NCBI RefSeq assembly: GCF_004118855.1
Contig: NZ_PDKF01000007.1
Location: forward strand, 1 to 64,000
Direction: 5' to 3'
DNA: 64,000 bases
From: Arcobacter sp. CECT 8983
Lineage (GTDB): Bacteria; Campylobacterota; Campylobacteria; Campylobacterales; Arcobacteraceae
Positions within the stretch are counted from its first letter, which is position 1; each line of letters opens with the position of its first letter. Below the pieces are notes generated by a model. It saw only the letters and a program-made list of their open reading frames with translations, searched no databases and was not told where the DNA came from. The position numbers and the translations under genes are program-made. Shown piece by piece: positions 26,724 through 35,269 of this stretch.

Positions 26724-27329
26724 TTATTTGTACTCCAAACTTTCTATTACCAACTTCTTATTCTTAAAGGGATCAATTATCGCTTCTATCTCTTCTAATT
26801 TATACTTCAAAGGAAATCCTATTTTAGAGTTTGTTGCTGTTGTTTCTAGTTTATAATAAGCTTGCGCATTTACATAAAGAGCTTTTTTATTTGCTAACTT
26901 TTCATTTAATTTTACTATTACAAAAACATGCTTTGGTACAAATACAAAATATGATTCATAGCCTTTTGTTTTAAGTAGTGAGATAAGCAAGTTTGACTTA
27001 TCATCACAGTCTCCAAAGTTTTGATCTACTACATGTTTGGGACTTCTAGCTACACTTTTATTCACTTTATAAGGAATTCTTGTCACAAAATCAAGCATTG
27101 ATTGTACTTCACAAAGCTCATTTCCTAAACAATTTTTTGTAAGAAAATTTGAGAGTCTTTTAGTGTAATAATCTTGTCTAACTTGATTTACATAAGTTGC
27201 TCCATCTATACTTATGAATTGATTTTTAACTATAAAAAATGATTTAAATAAAAAGGTTATCAAAATAGCAAAAAATAGTACTGAAACTATAACTGCAATT
27301 TTATTTGCTAACTTACTATCAAAAAGCAT
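26724..27329 (-). CDS. Membrane-anchored transglutaminase-like protein
   Basis: The 201-residue protein has an N-terminal membrane helix (about 10-32). The rest has transglutaminase/papain-like core motifs: Cys in FGDCDDKSNLL (about 108), His in VPKHVFV (about 134) and a later polar residue for the triad. It also has two further cysteines near CLGNELC. Such domains act as proteases, amidases or transglutaminases on peptides or cell-wall material, probably in the periplasm here. The target is unknown. It overlaps the aminotransferase gene by 11 bases. Confidence 0.7.
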   Translation of the reverse strand: MLFDSKLANKIAVIVSVLFFAILITFLFKSFFIVKNQFISIDGATYVNQVRQDYYTKRLSNFLTKNCLGNELCEVQSMLDFVTRIPYKVNKSVARSPKHVVDQNFGDCDDKSNLLISLLKTKGYESYFVFVPKHVFVIVKLNEKLANKKALYVNAQAYYKLETTATNSKIGFPLKYKLEEIEAIIDPFKNKKLVIESLEYK

Positions 27330-28257
27330 TTAATGCCTTTTTTAAGCCTTTTATATTATTTAAAGATCCCACATAGAAGCTTACAAAATACTCATCTATA
27401 AAATCATACTCTAAACAAGAATTTATCATAACTCCATATTTTTGGATTTGCTTTTTAAACTCATTTGAGTCAATATCTTTAAGTCTTATTAAAAGTGAGT
27501 TAGAATTACTTTGAAACATAGACTCTACAAATTTATGTTCTTGAAGTATTTTTTCTAACTCTATTCTATTTTTGATATATATTGAGTTTGTTATAGTTGC
27601 AAATTTTTTATCTTTTAAAGCCTCTTCTAAATACTTTATTTCAAAGCTTGATATCTTATTTTCAGGTTCATATTTCCGTAAGTTTTCAATACTCTTTTCA
27701 TTTGCAAAAACTGTTGCAATATTTAGATTCTTTCTTGCGTAGAATTTACTTAAATCTTTTACTATAAATAGATTTTCAAAATCTGCTAGATATTTTATAC
27801 ATGAGCTTTTTCCACAAAAATCAATTAATGTTTCATCTATAATAATTTTCGCATTTTTACTTGCCCAATACTCAAAAAGTTTATCAAGCTCATAAAAAGT
27901 TCCATCTAGAAAAGAAGGATTCATAAAAACTACTACACTATCATCTTTGATTGGCAAAAATATATTTTCAAATCTATTAATTAACCTTGTTTCATAACCT
28001 AAGTTATTTGAAGCTTGTTTATACTCCAAGTTACAAGGAGAATAGATATAACAAAATTTTGAGTTTAAATATTTTAGAAGTGAATAAATAGAAGAAGAGA
28101 AGCCATTAAAAAGCTCGATATTTGTTTTCTTGATTTTATATCGTTGTTCAAGCTGTGATAAAAGAGATTGATAACAAGTACTTTCATCACATACTTCATT
28201 AAAATCAATTTGTATATCTGGCTTTAAAAAGTTAACTTCACTTCTAAAATCAAACAT
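27319..28257 (-). CDS. PLP-dependent aminotransferase, class I/II (CobD/HisC-like)
   Basis: The 312-residue protein is a fold-type I PLP enzyme. Visible are the DE pair in KIIIDETLID, the Schiff-base lysine in VKDLSKFYARKNLNIA and a C-terminal small domain with LLIRLKD. It most resembles threonine-phosphate decarboxylase (CobD) and histidinol-phosphate aminotransferase, but is shorter than either (usually 350-360 residues). No cobalamin or histidine genes are nearby to decide between them. It begins 1 base after the MarC stop codon. Confidence 0.75.
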   Translation of the reverse strand: MFDFRSEVNFLKPDIQIDFNEVCDESTCYQSLLSQLEQRYKIKKTNIELFNGFSSSIYSLLKYLNSKFCYIYSPCNLEYKQASNNLGYETRLINRFENIFLPIKDDSVVVFMNPSFLDGTFYELDKLFEYWASKNAKIIIDETLIDFCGKSSCIKYLADFENLFIVKDLSKFYARKNLNIATVFANEKSIENLRKYEPENKISSFEIKYLEEALKDKKFATITNSIYIKNRIELEKILQEHKFVESMFQSNSNSLLIRLKDIDSNEFKKQIQKYGVMINSCLEYDFIDEYFVSFYVGSLNNIKGLKKALNAF

Positions 28258-28857
28258 CTACAAACCTAAAAAGTTCTTTATTCCCGTAAATACAATTTGA
28301 GCAGATAAGGCTGCTAAAAAAAGTCCAGTGATTTTTGAGATTACAAGAAGTCCTTGTTTTCCAACTAATCTTTCAATAATAGAAGATGAATAAAGCATTA
28401 TTCCTATAACTACAATTGCACATATAAGAGCAAGACTTCCTAAAACCATAGAGCCATTTGTATTAAAACCAGCACCCATTACAAGTAAAACCCCAATAGT
28501 TCCAGGACCAATTGTAATTGGAATAGAAAGAGGTACAACAGCTAATTCTTCGATATCTTTTTGTTCTACTTTTTGAGTATCTTTATTTCCTTTGATTAAC
28601 TCTACTGCTGAAAGAAATAATAAAGCCCCTGCTCCAATTCTAAAGGCATCTAAAGTGATACCAAATACTGCAAAAATATATTTACCAAAATAAAGCAGTA
28701 TTAAACTAATTATAATAACTGATAGTGTTACTTTAATAGCTAATGCTCTTTTCTGAGAAGAGCTTGCATCACTTGTAACTGTTAAAAAAACTGATAACAC
28801 AAAAAATGGTGTCATAATAAAGAACATCTTTAAAAATGTCGAAAAGAATAATTCCAT
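28258..28857 (-). CDS. MarC-family integral membrane protein
   Basis: The 199-residue protein has six predicted membrane helices and the family signature PLSIPITIGPGTIGVLLVMG in the central loop. MarC proteins were once linked to multiple antibiotic resistance, but their true role is not known. AGGAAG precedes the ATG. The aminotransferase gene follows with no gap. Confidence 0.9.
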   Translation of the reverse strand: MELFFSTFLKMFFIMTPFFVLSVFLTVTSDASSSQKRALAIKVTLSVIIISLILLYFGKYIFAVFGITLDAFRIGAGALLFLSAVELIKGNKDTQKVEQKDIEELAVVPLSIPITIGPGTIGVLLVMGAGFNTNGSMVLGSLALICAIVVIGIMLYSSSIIERLVGKQGLLVISKITGLFLAALSAQIVFTGIKNFLGL

Positions 28858-28916
28858 TATACTTCCTAAAAATTATTAAGGAAGTATAACAAAATATAGT
28901 TTTATTTATTTTAGAA

Positions 28917-30677
28917 TTATTTAAAGTTTTTGTTTATAACTTCTAAAAACTCTTGTGGATTTTTATATCCGATTATTTTAGCTGCTTTCATTTCTTGATT
29001 ATTTTCATCAAAGAAGATTAAAGCTGGTGGTCCAAATACTTGGAATTTTTTCATTAAAGCTTTATCATCATCTGTATTTTTTGTAACATCAGCTTTTAAA
29101 ATAGTAAACCCTTCAAGTACTTTTAAAACCTTTTCATCTTGAAAAGTAATATTATCTAACTCTTTACAAGATACACACCACTCAGCCCAAAAATCAAGCA
29201 TAACTGGCTTAGTTGAAGCTTTTATTTCTTGATCTAATTCTTCAAGATTCTTAATTTTTATATAATTCAAATCAGTAGAATATGTTGATACAACTTTTGA
29301 AGAAGTGAACTTTTCAAGAGGTTTTAAAACATTTGTTGCACCACTTATTGCTCCAATGAATGTCGCTGCTCCATAAATAAGTAATACTACTGCTAAAAGT
29401 TTCACTAAAATATGTTCAAAAGTTTTGATAAACAGTCCCGCTCCTAGGAATAATAATGCCCATAAATACATTATTAACGTAGGATTTAGAACTCTATCTA
29501 GCATCCAAACTGCAATTGCAAGCATTACAATACCAAATACTTTTGTAACTTGTTCCATCCAACCACCTGGTTTTGGCATAAACTTACCAGCTCCAAGTCC
29601 TATTAAAAGTAGAGGAACTCCCATACCTAAACTCATTACAAATAAAGCAGCTCCACCTAATATAGCATCACCTGTTTGACCAATGTAAACTAAAGCTGCA
29701 GCAAGTGGTGGTGCTACACAAGGACCAACTACAAGTGCTGAAAGGAATCCCATCACAGCAACACCAAAGACACCTTGTTTTTCTTTTCCTTCTGTTGTTT
29801 TATTTACTTTTGTTTGTAAACTTTGTGGCAACTCTAATTTAAAGTATCCAAACATAGAGAAAGCCAATACTACAAAAATAAATGCAAATGAAACCAATAC
29901 ATATGGATTTTGTAAAGCAACTTGTAAATTTGCACCAAATAGCCCTGCTATAACTCCTGCAATTGTGTATGCTAAAGCCATTGCTAAAACATAAACTAAA
30001 GATAAAAAGAAACCTTTTGAAGCTGTTAATTTTTCACTATCACTTGCTTTTACTATAATAGATGAAAGAATAGGAATCATTGGGAAAACACAAGGAGTTA
30101 ATGATAATAAAAGTCCAAAGCCAAAGAAAGTAGCTAATACTAAGATTGCACTTTTATCTTTAAGTGCATTTACAATTGAATCGCTCTCAGAAATATTTTC
30201 ACTTTCTACTGTTTTATTAGTAGCTACTTCTTTTTTAACTTCTTCATTTTTTGTAGTCTCTAATTTTGAAGCTAAATTTACAGAAATAGTTTCACTCATT
30301 GGTGCATAACAAAGTCCTGCTTTTGAACAACCTTGGAAATTTAATTGAATTTCATAATTATCTGATTTTATTTCTTGTTTTAATACTGAAAAAGGAATAT
30401 CTATAGAGATTTCATTAAAGTGAACAATAAACTCATCATACTGTTCTGGTTTTGGCATATTAAGTTTGGAAGTTATCTCTTTTTTTTCTGGTTTTGTAAT
30501 TAGAACTTTTAATTGCTCATCATAAAGATATATATCTTTACCAAGTTTTATATTTGCAACAATTTTATCTTGTTGCTCTTCTAGTTTTACTTTAAATGCA
30601 TCTTGTGGCTCTAAAAATGACCTTTGAATAGAAAAAGCATACACAACCATAAGCATTAATAATAGTATTTTTTTCAT
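28917..30677 (-). CDS. dsbD: Thiol:disulfide interchange protein DsbD
   Basis: DsbD carries electrons from cytoplasmic thioredoxin to the periplasm, supporting disulfide repair and cytochrome c maturation. The 586 residues show a signal peptide, an N-terminal domain with the CSKAGLC cysteine pair (about 106-112), eight membrane helices (about 175-440) with Cys in TPCVFPM and GPCVAPP, and a C-terminal thioredoxin domain with WCVSC. All six redox cysteines are present. The gene is transcribed away from the rhodanese gene; the 168-base gap is AT-rich and holds several TATAAT-like boxes for both directions. Confidence 0.96.
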   Translation of the reverse strand: MKKILLLMLMVVYAFSIQRSFLEPQDAFKVKLEEQQDKIVANIKLGKDIYLYDEQLKVLITKPEKKEITSKLNMPKPEQYDEFIVHFNEISIDIPFSVLKQEIKSDNYEIQLNFQGCSKAGLCYAPMSETISVNLASKLETTKNEEVKKEVATNKTVESENISESDSIVNALKDKSAILVLATFFGFGLLLSLTPCVFPMIPILSSIIVKASDSEKLTASKGFFLSLVYVLAMALAYTIAGVIAGLFGANLQVALQNPYVLVSFAFIFVVLAFSMFGYFKLELPQSLQTKVNKTTEGKEKQGVFGVAVMGFLSALVVGPCVAPPLAAALVYIGQTGDAILGGAALFVMSLGMGVPLLLIGLGAGKFMPKPGGWMEQVTKVFGIVMLAIAVWMLDRVLNPTLIMYLWALLFLGAGLFIKTFEHILVKLLAVVLLIYGAATFIGAISGATNVLKPLEKFTSSKVVSTYSTDLNYIKIKNLEELDQEIKASTKPVMLDFWAEWCVSCKELDNITFQDEKVLKVLEGFTILKADVTKNTDDDKALMKKFQVFGPPALIFFDENNQEMKAAKIIGYKNPQEFLEVINKNFK

Positions 30678-30845
30678 CTATAGTATTACCTTATTTAAAT
30701 ATTATTGACATTATAATCAATTTATGTGAAGTATTTGTTTATATATGGATTATAACTTTCTTATATTTTCGAATTATAATTAAATATTATAAAATATTTG
30801 ATATTTATTAGTTATTATTTTAATTATTAATTATAAGGAATACTA

Positions 30846-31202
30846 ATGAGTGAAATTATTGATTTACCTGTAGATGAAGTTGAAAAACTGATAAATGAAG
30901 ATGTAATAATGATTGATATTAGAAGAGAAGATGAATTTAAGCATACGGGAATTATCAAGAATTCACACAAAATGACTTTCTTTGATATGTTTGGAAACTG
31001 TGATGTACCAACATGGCTATCTCAATTTGAAAAATTAGTTAAATCAAAAGATCAATTAGTTGTTTTAATCTGTGCTCATGCAAATAGAACAAGAGTTGTG
31101 GGAGATTTTTTAATACAAAATCATGGATATACAAATATTGCACATTTAGAAGGTGGTATGGCTAATTGGTTAGACCATAATAAACAAACAGTTTTTAATT
31201 AA
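30846..31202 (+). CDS. Rhodanese-like sulfurtransferase domain protein
   Basis: The 118-residue single-domain protein has the rhodanese fold with the motif IDIRREDEFKHTGI and the active-site loop CAHANRT (Cys about 76), followed by the closing LEGGMANW. The catalytic Cys is present, so it should accept sulfur. AAGGAA precedes the ATG. It may work with the divergent dsbD in redox or sulfur handling, which is inference from position only. Confidence 0.9.
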   Translation: MSEIIDLPVDEVEKLINEDVIMIDIRREDEFKHTGIIKNSHKMTFFDMFGNCDVPTWLSQFEKLVKSKDQLVVLICAHANRTRVVGDFLIQNHGYTNIAHLEGGMANWLDHNKQTVFN

Positions 31203-31205
31203 TAT

Positions 31206-31248
31206 GTGCAAAGAAGAGATTACTCCTCTTCTTCTTTTTTCTTTGCAC
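31206..31248. terminator. Bidirectional terminator between convergent genes
   Basis: An inner stem AGAAGAG (31212-31218) with CTCTTCT (31226-31232) and an outer stem GTGCAAAG (31206-31213) with CTTTGCAC (31241-31248) can form alternatively. The T run at 31235-31240 serves the rhodanese gene. It overlaps the last codons of the convergent small gene. Confidence 0.6.
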
Positions 31249-31453
31249 TTGCTTCTTGTAAAATCTCAATTACATCATCTAAATTTGCATAGGGAATATG
31301 TGACTTCCACTCAATATCTTTTCCGTTTAATGAGATACCAATACTTACAACATCTGGCGTTCCCTTACCATATGGTTCAGAAACATTTGAAATAGAGATA
31401 ATACCTTTTTTTGTTCCATTTAAAGGAAGAGTTCCTAATTCTGTAGTTGCCAT
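31220..31453 (-). CDS. Small conserved-looking protein of unknown function
   Basis: The 77-residue protein has no signal peptide, membrane helix or recognised motif. It reads as a compact beta-rich domain (about 1-60) with a lysine/glutamate-rich helical tail. AAGGA precedes the ATG at a good distance, and codon use resembles the neighbours, so it is probably real. It is transcribed in the same direction as the phosphodiesterase gene upstream, 53 bases away. Confidence 0.7.
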   Translation of the reverse strand: MATTELGTLPLNGTKKGIISISNVSEPYGKGTPDVVSIGISLNGKDIEWKSHIPYANLDDVIEILQEASAKKKEEEE

Positions 31454-31506
31454 GTGTAATCCTTTTTTTAATTTTATAAATTTTACTAAAAATAACTTTT
31501 ATTTAG

Positions 31507-34011
31507 TTAAAAAAGAGGTGCTGGTTCACCTAAATAAAAACCTTGATACTCATCAGCACCTAGTTCTTGAAGTATTTTATAAACTATTTCATTATGAATA
31601 AACTCAACAACTACAATTATGTTTAAAGATTTGCAAAAATCAATTATTGATTTTACCATTTCATAAGAGGTTTGATCTTTATCTATATTTTTAATTAAAG
31701 AACCATCAATTTTTATATATTCTGGTTTTATATTTAAAACATGAGTAAAGTTAGAATATCCTGTTCCAAAATCATCTATTGCAAATTTTATACCCTTTTC
31801 TCTAAAAGTTAATATAAAATCATCTAACACTTTATGGTCTGAAATAAAGTCACTTTCAAGTATCTCAAAAACAACTCTTTGCCTTTGTTCTTTGCTTAAA
31901 AGCTTTACTTCTTTTTCAATGAAATCCATAAAATCTAAGTTTAATATATCGGAAAAACTGATATTTACAGATACAATTTCTGCTATTTTATCTAAATTAT
32001 CAAAGGCTTTTTTAATAACTATTTGATTTAATTTAAAATACTGTTTTGTTTTAATTGCTACATCGAAAAAGTTCCCAGGAGCTAAAAAATGTTCTTTTCC
32101 ATCTACAGTATCTTTTATCCTCATAAGAGTTTCATACTTAATTAATTTTTCATCTTTATTAAATATTGGTTGAAAAAATGGAATTACATTATCATTTTCT
32201 ATTGCATTTTTAATCTTATCTTTCCAGTGCATCATTTTTTTGATATTTTCTTTTACATCAATATTTTTATTATAAACAACAGTTCGTTGTGAAGTTTGTT
32301 TTGCTTTGTTTAAAGCAGTATTTGCGCATTTTACAGGTTGGGTTTGAGAAATTGAAGTACCAACTGTAACTGATAGGTATAAATCTACACCTAACCCTTC
32401 TATTTTAAACTCTTTAATAAATAATTCATGTATTTTATCTATCATTTTTTCATAGGCTAAAAATCTAACAATATTTGTATCTTTTAAAGCAAAAATATCC
32501 CCATTTACTCGATATAAACTTAATCCATGTTCTTTTGCAAAATCCTGTAGTCTTTTAGTTATTTTAATTAATAGTTCATTTCCTATTTGAAAACCATAAA
32601 GTTCGTTTATATCATCAAAATTATTTATATCTATAAAGTTTATTGCAACAAACTCTTCATCTTTGATACTTTCAATTAAACACTCTCTATTTTCTAAACC
32701 TGTTAAATCATCATAATAAAGTCTTTTTCTAAGTTCTTCTGTTCTTTCTTCAATTTTTTCTTCTAGATTTTTTGTATTTTCTTGAATTGAATCTAGCATT
32801 CTATTAAAGTGATTTGCTAAAACACCTAATTCATCATTACTTTGAACTATTGTTCTTACTTCTAAATTTCCTTCTTCTACTAACCTTGCATTTTCTGATA
32901 AGTCTTTAATAGGTTTTAAAAGTTTTTGTAAAAATACTATTGCTATAAAAAGTACGATTAGAAGTAGAATTACTGATAAAGTAATTAACATTGAATCAAT
33001 TTCTTCGACTTTTTTCTCTAAATCTTTTTTATAAACAGAAGAAACTATATACCAACCAAAAAAATCATTATGTTCTACCCAAGCAAGTTTTTCATAAATA
33101 AAGTTTTCTGGGTCTTCTTTTGTATTCCAAGTATATTTCCAGACTTCTTTGCTTAAAGAAGCTTCTTTAAGCTCTTTTGCTAGCTTAGAAACATTAAGAT
33201 ATTTACCATATTTGCCTAATGCTAAAGAGTCTCCAATAAATGATTTATTTGGATGAGCGATAACTCTAAGCTCTTCATCCATGATAAATATATCTCCATG
33301 TCCTTCCATAAAAAGAGTTTCAATTAAAGGCGTAAGCTTTTGGATTGCTTTTTCTTTTTGAGCATTTATTTCCATTTGAATATTTGATTTAGCAGTAGTT
33401 GAAGATATTATAATATCAAAAGGCTCAAAATAAATACTGTGCACAATCTTTTCTGAAACTATATCTGAGTTTAGTTTTTTCCAAGAATAACTACTATAAG
33501 TCTCTTTTTCTTCTATTGCATTTTTTATTATTGTAGGAGCAAACACTTTACCCTTGGCATCTTTCAAGTCATAAATATTTCTTCCAATATTGCTTTTTGT
33601 TGGATGAAATAAAACATTACCTTTAAGATCAATAATATATAAATAAGCTTCATCAGAATAATTGATTTTAGAAATAATAGAAAAGGCTTTTTTTAATACT
33701 TCTTCTTTTGAGTAGCTATTTTCTTCATATTCTTTATAATAGTCTTCAAAGATATTATAAGCAAAATAAGAAAGATCTCTTATTTTTTGTCTGTACTCTT
33801 TTTCTTTGAAGGTTTCAAACTCATTTATTTGTTCTTTTTTTGAATTTACAATATAAGATATTTTTTCAAGTTGTGATTTAACTTGATTTTTTTCAAAATT
33901 AAATAGATATTCTGTTATTTTGGGTGAAATAATAAATGTTATAAAAAATAGATATACTGAGATAATAAGAATAAAAATTGCGCCTACTTTTAAGAAAATC
34001 TTATTTTTCAT
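31507..34011 (-). CDS. Membrane dCache-HAMP-GGDEF-EAL protein, likely c-di-GMP phosphodiesterase
   Basis: The 834-residue protein has a first membrane helix (about 8-28), a double Cache sensor (about 40-330), a second helix (about 340-362), HAMP (about 362-415), GGDEF (about 430-585) and EAL (about 600-834). The GGDEF motif is changed to VNGDIF, so cyclase activity is unlikely. The EAL domain reads YETLMR, and the other catalytic positions look intact: VNIS, FEILES, IDDFGTGYS, KIDG, the Glu in VVVEF and YQGF. It should therefore degrade c-di-GMP, perhaps with the GGDEF domain binding GTP as an allosteric site. The Cache ligand is unknown. Confidence 0.9.
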   Translation of the reverse strand: MKNKIFLKVGAIFILIISVYLFFITFIISPKITEYLFNFEKNQVKSQLEKISYIVNSKKEQINEFETFKEKEYRQKIRDLSYFAYNIFEDYYKEYEENSYSKEEVLKKAFSIISKINYSDEAYLYIIDLKGNVLFHPTKSNIGRNIYDLKDAKGKVFAPTIIKNAIEEKETYSSYSWKKLNSDIVSEKIVHSIYFEPFDIIISSTTAKSNIQMEINAQKEKAIQKLTPLIETLFMEGHGDIFIMDEELRVIAHPNKSFIGDSLALGKYGKYLNVSKLAKELKEASLSKEVWKYTWNTKEDPENFIYEKLAWVEHNDFFGWYIVSSVYKKDLEKKVEEIDSMLITLSVILLLIVLFIAIVFLQKLLKPIKDLSENARLVEEGNLEVRTIVQSNDELGVLANHFNRMLDSIQENTKNLEEKIEERTEELRKRLYYDDLTGLENRECLIESIKDEEFVAINFIDINNFDDINELYGFQIGNELLIKITKRLQDFAKEHGLSLYRVNGDIFALKDTNIVRFLAYEKMIDKIHELFIKEFKIEGLGVDLYLSVTVGTSISQTQPVKCANTALNKAKQTSQRTVVYNKNIDVKENIKKMMHWKDKIKNAIENDNVIPFFQPIFNKDEKLIKYETLMRIKDTVDGKEHFLAPGNFFDVAIKTKQYFKLNQIVIKKAFDNLDKIAEIVSVNISFSDILNLDFMDFIEKEVKLLSKEQRQRVVFEILESDFISDHKVLDDFILTFREKGIKFAIDDFGTGYSNFTHVLNIKPEYIKIDGSLIKNIDKDQTSYEMVKSIIDFCKSLNIIVVVEFIHNEIVYKILQELGADEYQGFYLGEPAPLF

Positions 34012-34048
34012 ATTCAGTAACCTTTTTTATAATAAAGTATTTATTGTA

Positions 34049-34855
34049 TTAGTTTTTTTGGCAAATTTTTTGCCCATATTTTATAGATTGACCTATTAAA
34101 CTTTCTAATTCAACAAATCCTTTTTCCCAAAACATTACTACAGTAGAACCCATTTTAAAATAACCAAGGCAGTCACCTTTTTTAATTATTTTATCTTCAT
34201 ATTCATAAATTTGTATATCTCTGATTTTTGTATTAGTCTCAACTTTTGGTTCAAATTCAAATACCATTTGACCAACATTTAGTGCTCCTACAAAAACCAT
34301 ATAAAATAGTTTGTCTTCATGAATACACTCTAAAATAACTCTTTCATTCTCTGCGAATAAATCTATTTGTTTATTTAAATATTTTAAGTTTACTGGATAA
34401 AGTTTTCCTGGAACATGAATCAATCTTTTAACTTCAAAATCACAAGGTGAATGATATCTATGGTAATCCCTTGGTGATAAATAAAAATTCATATATTTAC
34501 CATCTACAAGTTTTTCAAAATTATTTGCGCAATTATAAGTTAAAAGCTCTTCAAAAGAGTATTCCATTCCTTTGATTTGTAAAGCTAAATCTCCTTTTAC
34601 ATCTCCTGCTTGAGTAATTAAACTATCTGTTGGAGAAATAAATACATTTTCATCTTCATTTATTTGTCTTGCAATTGATAATTCTCTTGTAAAAAGATCA
34701 TTTAGCGATTTATAAAATTTTTCATTTCTAAATTCACTCATATCTAACTTCATACTTTTCACATATACTTTATTAATAAATTTTTGAATAAATGATGGAA
34801 ACTCTGTTTTTGCAAACTTTCCAAAGTATTGAGAGATAATATTTGTAATATGCAT
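34049..34855 (-). CDS. psd: Phosphatidylserine decarboxylase proenzyme
   Basis: Psd makes phosphatidylethanolamine at the inner membrane. The 268-residue protein has the family motifs: FYLSPRDYHRYHSPCD with the catalytic His, YPVN, and the self-cleavage site GST in FKMGSTVVMFW near the C-terminus (usually LGST), where the Ser becomes the pyruvoyl group. Length is normal. AAGGGC precedes the ATG. It is followed 37 bases on by the phosphodiesterase gene on the same strand. Confidence 0.95.
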   Translation of the reverse strand: MHITNIISQYFGKFAKTEFPSFIQKFINKVYVKSMKLDMSEFRNEKFYKSLNDLFTRELSIARQINEDENVFISPTDSLITQAGDVKGDLALQIKGMEYSFEELLTYNCANNFEKLVDGKYMNFYLSPRDYHRYHSPCDFEVKRLIHVPGKLYPVNLKYLNKQIDLFAENERVILECIHEDKLFYMVFVGALNVGQMVFEFEPKVETNTKIRDIQIYEYEDKIIKKGDCLGYFKMGSTVVMFWEKGFVELESLIGQSIKYGQKICQKN

Positions 34856-34996
34856 TTTTGCCCTTGTCTAGTGTAATATATATATTTTATCTAAATTATA
34901 CTTGATTTTTTAAAGCAATTTTATAAATGATTATTATAAGTCTATTTAAATTTTTTTTTGATAATCTTCAAAAAAATATTATAGGGAGAACTTTTA

Positions 34997-35236
34997 ATGC
35001 ATAAAGTTATTGTAGAAAAAGAGTGTGGTTGCTTTAAAAGAAGTGATTTACAAAACAACTTAGAATTTAACTCAAAAGACGATGCTTTAAGTAAAGCAAT
35101 TCAAATGAAAAACCAAATGAATTTAGAATTTTGCAAAAAACATGAATTTGATTTAGTAGAACATGGAAACAATTTTGTTATTGATTTTAGACAAGAAGCT
35201 CCATCTTCATGTTGTGGTTCAGGATGCTGTAGTTAG
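34997..35236 (+). CDS. Small protein with cysteine-rich C-terminal tail
   Basis: The 79-residue protein has CGCF near residues 10-13 and ends with CCGSGCCS; a single Cys lies in between (FCKKH). The seven or more cysteines could bind a metal such as zinc or copper, or an iron-sulfur cluster. No function is known to me. AGGGAG precedes the ATG at a good distance. It is transcribed alone, divergent from psd and convergent with mltA. Confidence 0.75.
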   Translation: MHKVIVEKECGCFKRSDLQNNLEFNSKDDALSKAIQMKNQMNLEFCKKHEFDLVEHGNNFVIDFRQEAPSSCCGSGCCS

Positions 35237-35269
35237 CCAAGTAAATAATTAATTTTTATTATTACTTGG
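35237..35269. terminator. Bidirectional hairpin between convergent genes
   Basis: CCAAGTAA (35237-35244) pairs with TTACTTGG (35262-35269) around an AT-rich loop, directly after the cysteine-tail gene. It overlaps the last codons of mltA. Confidence 0.5.

Noticed and set aside
26671-26856. Plus-strand open frame starting in the hairpin before the transglutaminase-like gene
   Set aside because: It runs antisense over the real minus-strand gene and lacks a ribosome-binding site.
26724-27329. Transglutaminase-like protein as the LapG protease for the adhesin at 1-785
   Set aside because: Its motifs fit general transglutaminase-like proteins rather than the LapG family, it keeps a membrane anchor, and it lies 26 kb away.
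31507-34011. GGDEF-EAL protein as a LapD receptor
   Set aside because: It has a Cache sensor and an EAL domain with intact catalytic positions, unlike the inactive LapD domains.
31507-34011. Active diguanylate cyclase
   Set aside because: The signature is VNGDIF instead of GGDEF/GGEEF.
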